Assembly (NCBI GenBank): GCA_900208305.1
Contig: OAPG01000008.1
Location: 62,001-126,000 of the forward strand
Direction: 5' to 3'
Length of the DNA: 64,000 bases
Source: Melanopsichium pennsylvanicum
Taxonomy: Eukaryota; Basidiomycota; Ustilaginomycetes; Ustilaginales
Below are positions 57,244-64,000 of the stretch, one piece after another. The number at the start of each line of letters is the position of its first letter. The first letter of the stretch is position 1. The position numbers and the translations under genes were made by a program. The notes below the pieces were generated by a model. That model was not told the DNA's origin. It saw only the letters and a program-made list of their open reading frames with translations, and did no database searches.

Positions 57244-57482
57244 GGGTCGATGGGTTCCTTCGGTCCGAACCCATCGACAACCTAAGCCAGCTCCGGGTGC
57301 TCGCCGCAGCATTCTGGGCAGCCCACCGGACCGACACTCCCGTCGTGGAGCAAGAGGGATCCGTTCTCCGGATCCATCGACACCCTACCTTACCAACCTA
57401 CGAATGCTTGGTAAGCGTCGGCGACACGCAAGGCCTTGCCTTGCTCGATACCGGCGCCACCGACTCTTCATCACCCCCATGA
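57207..57482 (+). pseudogene. Protease of element C, truncated
   Basis: The -1 frame relative to gag encodes 'GLALLDTGATDS' (catalytic motif at 57447-57461), then stops at a TGA at 57480-57482. The expected 40-60 residues between the DTG motif and the 'FITPMTSHDVLLGMDW' C-terminal block are missing, and that block continues in another frame. A deletion of a length not divisible by three explains both facts. Confidence 0.8.
57234..57278 (+). promoter_or_regulatory. -1 ribosomal frameshift signal (gag to pol) of element C
   Basis: A slippery heptamer GGGAAAC (57234-57240) lies in the correct phase (G GGA AAC), immediately before the gag TAA. After a 5-nt spacer comes a perfect 12-bp hairpin: arms 57246-57257 and 57267-57278, with a 9-nt loop. 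Slipping back one base continues into the protease frame, which is open from 57207. Confidence 0.85.
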
Positions 57483-60400
57483 CCTCCCACGACGTGCTGT
57501 TGGGGATGGATTGGATCGAGGCCGCCAGGCCGGAGCCAAACTATACCCTCCGTACGTGGGACCTCCGGGTCCCCCACACCGTCACGGTGCCCTCCAACCC
57601 CAAAATCGAAAAGAACGAACTCCACAACTTGGTCGGCCGGCGACAGCTGGTCTCCACTGAGGAGGACCTGCTGGTCCTCCCAGAACCGGAAGAGGAGCTA
57701 CTGCCCCTCCGAGCTTCCGCGACCAACCTCGCCGTCCTACCGCCAGAGTACCGCAAGTACGCCGACGTCTTCAACGCCGAGAGGGCCGACCAATTGCCTC
57801 CCCACCGCCCACACGACCACGAGATCAACCTGGAGGCTGGCAAAACCCCTCCCTACGGCGCACTCTACTCCCTGTCGCACCGCGAACAAGAGGAGCTCCG
57901 GAACTACCTCCGGAAGATGCAGGCCATTGGCTTCATCCGACCGTCGAGTAGCCAAGCTGCCGCGCCCCTCCTTTTTGTACCAAAGAAGGACGGTTGCCTC
58001 CGGCCGTGTGTGGACTACCGCGCCCTCAACGCCATCACCGTCAAGGATCGCTACCCGATCCCCCTCATCTCCGAACACCTTGATCGGCTGGCGACGGCCA
58101 AGATCTTCACTAAATTCGACCTGAAGGGTGCCTACAACCTCCTCCGGATCGCCCCTGGCCACGAATGGAAGACCGCATTCCGCACGCGCTACGGCAGCTA
58201 CGGATACCTCGTCATGCCGTTCGGCCTCTGCAACGCTCCGGCGACCTTCCAACGGCTCATGAACCACGTGCTGTCGGATCTCTTAGACGTGTCCGTCATC
58301 GTATATCTGGACAACATCCTAGTCTTCTCCGACAACGAGGCCGACCACCACCACCACGTCCGCCAAGTGTTGGATCGACTACGGAAGCATCAGCTGTATT
58401 GCGCTCCGGACAAATGCAAATTCCACACCGACTCCGTCGAGTTCCTCGGCTACCTCGTCAGTCCCGACGGCCTCTCCATGGACCCGACCAAGGTCAACAC
58501 AGTCTTGGAGTGGCCGCCACCACAGTCGATCCGACAGATCCAAGTCTTCCTCGGATTTGCCAACTTCTACCGTCGCTTCATCCGCCACTATTCTCGTGTA
58601 GCGGCCCCCCTCACCGACCTCCTGAAAGGAGGAGCCTCCGGAAAGGTAGATCTGCCCCCGGAAGCAACGGCAGCCTTCAACCGGCTGAAAGAAGCGTTCA
58701 CCTCTGCCCCTATCCTCCGGCACTTCTCTCCAACGCTCTACACCGTCGTCAAAACAGACGCGAGCGATGCTGTGGTAGCCGCCGTGCTGTTGCAGTGGCA
58801 CCCACAGCCGGGCGCCGACGCGAGCGCCGAGCCCAACAGCCGCTCGCATACCCTCCATCCTGTGGCATACTGGTCGCGAAAGATGATCCTGGCGGAGCGT
58901 AACTACGAAATCCACGACAAGGAACTCCTGGCTATCGTAGACGCCTGCGGCGCTTGGAGACACTACCTCCATGGCCTCACCCGACCGTTCCTCATTTACA
59001 CCGACCACCAGGCGCTCCAGTATTTTCAGACAAAGCGACAACTCAACCGTTGCCAAGCCCGCTGGCAAGCCGACCTGGCTGAGTTCGACTTTGTCCTCCA
59101 CTACCGTCCGGGTAAGGAGGCCGTCCGCCCCGACGCTCTGAGTCGCCGGCACGACTTGTTCCCCGACGGACCGTCGCGCCCAGACCCCGCCATCCAAGCC
59201 ACTCTCCTCCCTGCAAACTTGTTTGCAAGGGCAGCCGGCGTACACTCCTTGGACCCCCTGCCTACGGAGTGGATCGAAACCCTCCGGAAAGCGGCCAACC
59301 TCCCCCCAAACGTTGCCGTCCGCAATGGTGTCCCGTACACCACAGAGGGTCACGTCTACCTGCCACCCCAATTACGGGACAAGGCACTCCACCTACTGCA
59401 CGACCACCCTACGGCGGGACATCCTGGCCGCAAGACGACCCTCCATCTCATGCGTCAACGTTTTTACTGGCCAACCATGGTGCAGGACACCAACAGCTAT
59501 GTCGCCTCTTGCGCGGCCTGCCGAAGGGCTAAACACCCCCATCACAAACCCCACGGCTACCTTCTCCCGTCGGTCCCTCCCGATCGGCCGTGGTCCACTA
59601 TTACCATGGACCACATCACTGACCTCCCGCCCTCCCTTGCCAACGGCACCACCTACAACTCCATTCTTGTAGTCGTCGACCGCCTCACCAAGTTTGTGGT
59701 CTTCATTCCTGCAAACAAAACCGATACGGCGGAGACTTTGGCGTACCAGCTCCACCGCTACGTCTTTTCATACTTTGGCCTCCCGGACACCATTGTATCT
59801 GACCGAGGAACCACGTTTGTAGCTTCCGTTTGGACGGAACTCCTCCGGGCCCTCCGGATTAAAGGGTCTTACTCGTCGGCCTACCACCCTCAAACAAATG
59901 GCCAGACCGAGCGAGCCAATCAGACGCTGGAGTTGTTCCTCCGCTTCTATACGGCCTACGACCACAGCGACTGGGCAACCCTCCTGCCGACAGCCCAGCT
60001 CGCGCTGAACCAAAGACCGTTGGCGACCACAACCATCGCCCCGGCTATAGCTTGCTTCACATTTGCACCTCGGGCACACCCCTCCATCCCCCCGGCCACC
60101 TCCAACGTTCCGTCGGCGGATAAAGTGCGGGTGTGCCAGGACGCCATCGCCAAAGCCAACCTTGCCGTCGCGAAGTGGTTTAACCGTTGCAGGAGCGACG
60201 TCTCGTTCCGCCGGGGGGACCTGGTGCTCCTCCGTACCAAGCACCTCCGCAGCGACCGACCCTCCCACAAGCTCTCCAACCCCCTCGCCGGCCCGTTCAA
60301 AGTCGACGAGGTGATTAGCGACCGAGCCTACCGACTCCTCCTGCCTCCGTCGTGGAAGGTCCACCCCGTCTTTCACGTACAGATGCTGGAGCCATACCCC

Positions 60401-60640
60401 GACGGAGTCAGGGAGTCCAGCGACGCCCCCCAACCAACTACTCTGGAGGACGACTACGCCGATTTCGAAGTCGAGGGCGTATTGGACTCCCGCCGCCGCG
60501 CCGGACGCCTACAGTACAAGGTCTCCTGGGTAGGGTACCCCCCAAGCTGGGTCCCGGCGGAAGACGTGGACCGCGCCCCGGATCTGGTCGCTGCGTACCA
60601 CGCCGCGAACCCGACCAAGCCGGCTCCTACCCGGCGTTAG
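57464..60640 (+). CDS. Pol of element C: RT, RNase H, integrase, chromodomain
   Basis: Open to the stop at 60640; the frame is also open upstream to 57002, but that part is a shadow of gag and protease. Domains in order: RT with 'LFVPKKDGCL', 'MPFGLCNAPATFQ' and YLDN (58304-58315) where most relatives have YLDD; RNase H with 'KTDASDAVVAAVL', 'YEIHDKELLAIV' and 'YTDHQALQYF'; integrase with an H-H-C-C zinc motif ('HPTAGHPGRKT' to 'CAACRRAK') and a D,D-35-E core (35 residues between the second Asp in 'VSDRG' and Glu in 'QTERAN'); and a C-terminal chromodomain ('LQYKVSWVGYPPSWVPAED'). It lacks its protease and a proper start, so it depends on the broken upstream frame. Confidence 0.88.
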   Translation, partial: LFITPMTSHDVLLGMDWIEAARPEPNYTLRTWDLRVPHTVTVPSNPKIEKNELHNLVGRRQLVSTEEDLLVLPEPEEELLPLRASATNLAVLPPEYRKYADVFNAERADQLPPHRPHDHEINLEAGKTPPYGALYSLSHREQEELRNYLRKMQAIGFIRPSSSQAAAPLLFVPKKDGCLRPCVDYRALNAITVKDRYPIPLISEHLDRLATAKIFTKFDLKGAYNLLRIAPGHEWKTAFRTRYGSYGYLVMPFGLCNAPATFQRLMNHVLSDLLDVSVIVYLDNILVFSDNEADHHHHVRQVLDRLRKHQLYCAPDKCKFHTDSVEFLGYLVSPDGLSMDPTKVNTVLEWPPPQSIRQIQVFLGFANFYRRFIRHYSRVAAPLTDLLKGGASGKVDLPPEATAAFNRLKEAFTSAPILRHFSPTLYTVVKTDASDAVVAAVLLQWHPQPGADASAEPNSRSHTLHPVAYWSRKMILAERNYEIHDKELLAIVDACGAWRHYLHGLTRPFLIYTDHQALQYFQTKRQLNRCQARWQADLAEFDFVLHYRPGKEAVRPDALSRRHDLFPDGPSRPDPAIQATLLPANLFARAAGVHSLDPLPTEWIETLRKAANLPPNVAVRNGVPYTTEGHVYLPPQLRDKALHLLHDHPTAGHPGRKTTLHLMRQRFYWPTMVQDTNSYVASCAACRRAKHPHHKPHGYLLPSVPPDRPWSTITMDHITDLPPSLANGTTYNSILVVVDRLTKFVVFIPANKTDTAETLAYQLHRYVFSYFGLPDTIVSDRGTTFVASVWTELLRALRIKGSYSSAYHPQTNGQTERANQTLELFLRFYTAYDHSDWATLLPTAQLALNQRPLATTTIAPAIACFTFAPRAHPSIPPATSNVPSADKVRVCQDAIAKANLAVAKWFNRCRSDVSFRRGDLVLLRTKHLRSDRPSHKLSNPLAGPFKVDEVISDRAYRLLLPPSWKVHPVFHVQMLEPYPDGVRESSDAPQPTTLEDDYADFEVEGVLDSRRRAGRLQYKVSWVGYPPSWVPAEDVDRAPDLVAAYHAANPTKPAPTRR

Positions 60641-60822
60641 GCACGGATACGAGCGACGGTCGCCGTCGGGAGACCCCCCGCCGGAGCCAAAACCCCTCCG
60701 GTCCCCGACCTCTGGGGTAGGAGACCCGGTTGGGCTCCCCTCACCCCCACTCCCACACACGGACACACACACACGCAAGCAACAGAAAAGAAAACAAGTG
60801 CATTCGAGGAGGGGCCCCGGGG
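60641..60822. other. Short gap between pol and the antisense gene of element C
   Basis: The two genes converge: the pol stop is at 60640 and the antisense stop codon is at 60823-60825. A CA-rich run (about 60755-60780) lies between, probably within both 3' untranslated regions. Confidence 0.5.
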
Positions 60823-62278
60823 CTAGTCCCTCAGGAAGCCCTCCAACCACGCCCAGACCACGTCCACCTGCTGTCGCGTGTTCTGCGACAGTTGCTGGAT
60901 CTCGCTGATCCGGCGGAGCTCTCGCTCGCCGCCGGTCCTCAGCGACTCTGTCAGCAACAGCGCAGCCACGTCGGCCAGCCCCTGTTGAAATAACTCAGTC
61001 CCCTCCTGCACCCCGTGGAAGAGGGACTCGGCATGCCTTACGGCCGCACCCAGGTCCCCCAGGCCCGTAGCGGACTCCCCCGGCTGGCCTTGGGCCCGCG
61101 CCCGAGTGCGACGCCGCTCTCGGGCAGCCTCGGCTGGACGGTCGGGGCGAGACCTAGCTTGCTTGCGAGCCGCCTCCCGCTCCCGACCCACCGCGCCCAC
61201 CCGAGCCACCTCCTCCCTCAGTTCCTCCTCCTCCTCCGGGATCTCGCCAAGTGTCCTCAGCGACAACCTGACGTTGGGGTGGGGGCGGCGACGCCGACCG
61301 ACCCCTCCGGACCTCCACCTCTCAAGCAAGCACGCGTAAACCCTCATTTGGAGGGGACCTTGGGCGCCGCCAAGTGGTGGGACTGTCGAGGAAAACAAAA
61401 GGAGGAACAAGAGTCAGCCGACCACCCAGGACATCGCGACAGACGCCCGACGGAAATACTTACCGCGCATATCCGCGTCGCAGGGTTGCCCGTGCTGCCC
61501 CTGACACCGACGGCAGCGGAGATCGCCTCCCGCCCGCTCACAGGCAACGCCGGCGCATACGCAGGCGTAGCAATCACCCCACGTCTTGGCCCATAGCGGG
61601 GCAAGATCTGTCGCAGCAGCGACGGAAACACAAACGTCAGTAGCGATCCCAATCAACACAGCAATGGAACAAATACTTACCATCACCAACGAGTTCCGGA
61701 GTGATCTCGATGGGAACCAAAGGACGCAACCACGGCATCGAATTCCGGGGCGCCAGGACAAGGGAAGTGTTGGTCGATGCAGAGGAAGGAATGGCCGACG
61801 GATCGGCAGACTGTTGACGCACGGCGCGCTCGCAACGGCCCGAGTTGGCCCCCCGGGAAAGGTGAGCACGCGGAGAACGGCGCACCCCCCGGATGGGACC
61901 AGCGGAGGTCTCTGACGGCCGATCTGTCGTAATCGAAACAAGGGGGAGGGAACAAATGTCAGTAACCCATTCCACGGCACCGACCGGTGGTTGTCAGACC
62001 CTCTGGGCCCCCCATCCGCAACCGAATCACGACGGAACCACGATCGACTCACCTCCGGAAGCGGGTAACGTTGTTGTTGTTGTTGGTGCTGTTGTTGTTG
62101 TTGCTGCTGCCGCTGTTGCCGACGCTGCCGCCGTCGCGGACGTAGGCGATGGAGGGGGAACGGTACTGACACCGGCCGACGGGTTGTCGGCCGGGGAATC
62201 CATGGAAGCGTCTGCTGGTGGCGACGACATTGCGAAAAAAAGACAATCCAAGGAAGCGTCTGCTGGTGGCGACGACAT
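60823..62278 (-). CDS. Antisense accessory gene of element C: Cys-rich, coiled-coil protein (unknown function)
   Basis: Four exons: 62278-62053, 61923-61681, 61607-61464 and 61382-60823. All three introns are phase 1, with donors GTGAGT, GTAAGT, GTAAGT, CTGAC branch sites and CGACAG acceptors. The joined length is 1173 nt, 390 residues, with no internal stop. Exon 1 codes for a Ser/Pro/Thr/Ala-rich segment, exon 2 for a basic region, exon 3 for a compact Cys cluster (CYACVCAG, GVAC, 'CRRCQGQHGQPC') that could bind zinc, and exon 4 for a charged helix (E/R-rich) ending in a Gln-containing helix likely to coil. A TATA-like TATAA on the minus strand (about 62346-62342) sits about 65 bp upstream of the chosen ATG; in-frame ATGs at 62338 and 62230 are alternatives. 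The family is not recognised; a DNA- or RNA-binding regulator is only a guess. Confidence 0.8.
62183..62278 (-). repeat. 48-bp tandem repeat at the start of the antisense gene
   Basis: Two near-identical units, each starting at an ATG (62278 and 62230) and coding for MSSPPADAS. The second runs on into exon 1. The unit length is a multiple of three, so frame is kept. Confidence 0.75.
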
Positions 62279-62579
62279 TGCAAAAAAAGAATGGGGAAGA
62301 ATGGGGGAAATCGAGAAGGAAGACCCGTCGAACCCCATCCTTATATCCTTCCTCAATAGCTACGCACGAGCAATGGCGCACAGTCAATTCTGCCGGTCCA
62401 AGGCATTGTGGGTGGTATTGCCTCATTGCTGCGCATCCGCGATTAAATTGCCGAGACGAGCGTCGCAACTTGTACAGAGAGGCGCCCCTGGCGCGGATTA
62501 AGGTTGAGGGAGTACGACCCCCCTCGCCCTCCTGTCCTATCAGCCGCCTGGGGACCAGTCGGCCTGAACCGGGGGGTAA

Positions 62580-63009
62580 TGTTAGTGCCTACCAACCGGA
62601 GTCCAAAGACGGGGTGCTTGGCCCCCCTCCCGATTGAGCGATCGTTGTGATTGGGCCCCAACCGACCCTCTCCGGACCCCTCGCAGCGGAGCGGTCGGCC
62701 TGACACGATCCTCCTACCGCCCAACCGCGGCTGGCTCCTCCGTACGTAGGATACGACCGTCGGTAACCTAACATTGTAACGCCGCGGTGGGAAGTGACCG
62801 ATAGTTCCTGTACCTTACCACCCCGCCCCCGCCTGACATGAGGTTGCCTCCGGACCTCGTCGCATGTATTACTTAGTTAGCTCTATAGCAACGCAGTAGT
62901 GTGCTCTGACCCCCGACCGCCTGTGTCGCCCCGCCTACGACCTCTCCGTACCCGTAGCCTCCATCCCGGCTGTAGCCGCCCGCGGTATCTAGACCCTACA
63001 GCCTTAACA
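62580..63009 (+). repeat. 3' LTR of element C
   Basis: 430 bp, preceded by the polypurine tract and followed by the target duplication CGCTC. Confidence 0.95.
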
Positions 63010-64000
63010 CGCTCCCGTCGTTTGGCTTTGTCCCCACGGGAGGCGACAAAGGCATAGAGATGGAAACGACACTAGAAGAGCCTCCCACTGCCGTCGAAAT
63101 CCCAGCCCCGTACTACCCCCTCAAGGATGTATTCGACGAGGTCGAAGCGGACAAGCTTCCCCCTCACACAAAGCACGACTTGCACATCGAGCTACTACCC
63201 AGTTCGACGCCACCCCAAGGTCCGCTATATCTCAAGGGACCTAAGGAGATGGCCGAGCTGAGGAAGTACCTCAAAGAGAATCTCGAGAAGGGATTCATTT
63301 GGCCCTCAAAGAGCCCGGCGCGATCCCCCGTCCTCTTCGTGCCTAAGAAGGACGGCGGCCTGCGACTCTGCGTAGACTACCGCGGTCTCAACGAGGTCAC
63401 GGTTAAGAACCGAGCACCACTGCCCTTAATCAAGGAGCAGCTGTTCCTCCTACGAAAAGCGAAGATCTATACCAAGCTGGACCTAAAGGCAGCTTACAAC
63501 TTGGTTAGGATCGCCGACGGGGACGAATGGAAAACCGCGTTTGGAACTCAACTCGGACTGTATGAGTATCTGGTCATGCCATTCGGGTTGGCAAATGCGC
63601 CCGCGCACTTCCAATCGCTCATCAACACCATCTACCGCGACATCATTGGCGTATACGTGGTAGTATACCTTGACGACTTCCTGATCTTCAGCGACAACGA
63701 GAAGGAACACATCGAGCATGTCAGGACGGTGCTCAGTAGGCTCAAGGTATGGCGGTTATTCACCAAACTCTCGAAGTGCGTGTTCCATACCGATACTGTT
63801 GAGTTCCTCGGCTACATCATCAAGCCGTCAGGTATCGAGATGGACCCCAACAAGATCAGGACTATCAAGGAATGGCCGATGCCGGAGTCTATACACGACA
63901 TCCAACGCTTCCTCGGGTTCGCCAACTTCTATCGCAGATTCATCTCTGACTTTGCACGTATAGCGAGACCGCTCACTTCCCTCGTTAAGCCCACAGAGCG

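Larger units (their letters stand above)
55539..63009 (+). mobile_element. Element C: chromovirus carrying an antisense spliced gene
   Basis: 7471 bp with two 430-bp LTRs (55539-55968 and 62580-63009), TGTTAG...TTAACA, and a perfect target duplication CGCTC (55534-55538 and 63010-63014). Order: gag, protease (broken), RT, RNase H, integrase, chromodomain, then 1.9 kb with an opposite-strand gene, a polypurine tract (ACCGGGGGGTAA) and the 3' LTR. By eye the LTRs differ at about seven positions, so it is older than element A if rates are equal. A solo LTR of the same family is at 6265-6696. Confidence 0.95.
54918..64000 (+). pseudogene. Pol of element B, interrupted by element C, runs off the window
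   Basis: Two in-frame ATGs (54918, 54921) overlap the gag stop; the second forms TGATG, as in element A. Part one (to 55538) holds protease with ADTGAALSIV and a linker. Part two resumes at 63015 and stays open to the window end: 'LFVPKKDGGL', 'MPFGLANAPAHFQ', catalytic YLDD and the RT thumb. Skipping element C and one target copy (CGCTC) restores the block that reads 'TSLPSFGFVPTG', matching 'TSLPAFGFVPTG' of element A. RNase H, integrase and chromodomain would lie beyond 64000. Apart from the insertion no damage is visible. Confidence 0.88.

Noticed and set aside
57002..57463. Upstream 150 codons of the element C pol frame as a real N-terminus
   Set aside because: They overlap gag and protease in a third frame with Arg/Pro/Ser-rich noise; protease motifs are in the -1 frame instead.
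58379..59371. A 330-codon minus-strand frame opposite element C pol
   Set aside because: Shadow of the conserved RT/RNase H frame. It lacks splice structure and domain content, unlike the antisense gene at 60.8-62.3 kb.
61893..62501. A 202-codon plus-strand frame over the antisense gene
   Set aside because: Mirrors the low-complexity first exon of the antisense gene (Val/Ala runs from GTT/GCT repeats).
1..64000. tRNA or rRNA genes
   Set aside because: I looked for B-box (GGTTCGANNCC) and rRNA-like blocks and saw none with a matching cloverleaf; a tRNA scan could still find a diverged one.

Overview
The window reads as nuclear DNA of a basidiomycete, most likely a smut fungus (Ustilaginales). 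The reasons are large, mostly intron-poor genes, short introns with a CTGAC/CTAAC branch site close to the acceptor, long Ala/Ser/Gln-rich proteins, and Ty3/gypsy elements carrying chromodomains. The species is not identified; the lineage is an inference from gene content and style.

Region 1 (1-45415) is a housekeeping gene block. In order it holds: an EH-domain/NPF-motif adaptor (+), INCENP/Sli15 of the chromosomal passenger complex (-, 2 exons), a tubulin-tyrosine-ligase-family protein resembling the TTL part of Pby1 (-), an unknown acidic protein (+), a Yar1-type ankyrin protein (-, 4 exons), Utp22/Nrap (+), a PI31-type proteasome regulator (+), coatomer beta/Sec26 (-, 2 exons), Eco1 cohesin acetyltransferase (-), Msh6 (-, 2 exons), Mer3/HFM1 meiotic helicase (-, 4 exons) and a fungal Ser/Thr kinase (+). 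Two neighbourhoods stand out. YAR1 and UTP22, both small-subunit ribosome biogenesis factors, share a 0.5-kb divergent promoter. ECO1, MSH6 and MER3, all chromosome-maintenance genes, lie head-to-tail. A decayed solo LTR sits between the first two genes in a tract almost devoid of CpG.

Region 2 (about 45.4-64 kb) is a nest of three LTR retrotransposons. The host (element B, + strand) starts with an LTR near 45956-46921 and runs off the right edge. Element A (- strand, 47072-53655, duplicated target ACTCC) interrupts its gag. Element C (+ strand, 55539-63009, duplicated target CGCTC) interrupts its pol between protease and reverse transcriptase. Leaving out each insert plus one target copy keeps B's reading frames open through the window. 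A lacks integrase and has an in-frame stop. C has a broken protease but complete RT, RNase H, integrase and chromodomain, and a textbook -1 frameshift signal at gag/pol.

The most unusual finding is in element C. Between pol and the 3' LTR, on the opposite strand, lies a four-exon gene. Its three introns are all phase 1 with consensus ends, and joining the exons gives one open 390-codon frame coding for a Cys-rich and then a charged, probably coiled-coil protein. This looks like an antisense accessory gene carried by a chromovirus.
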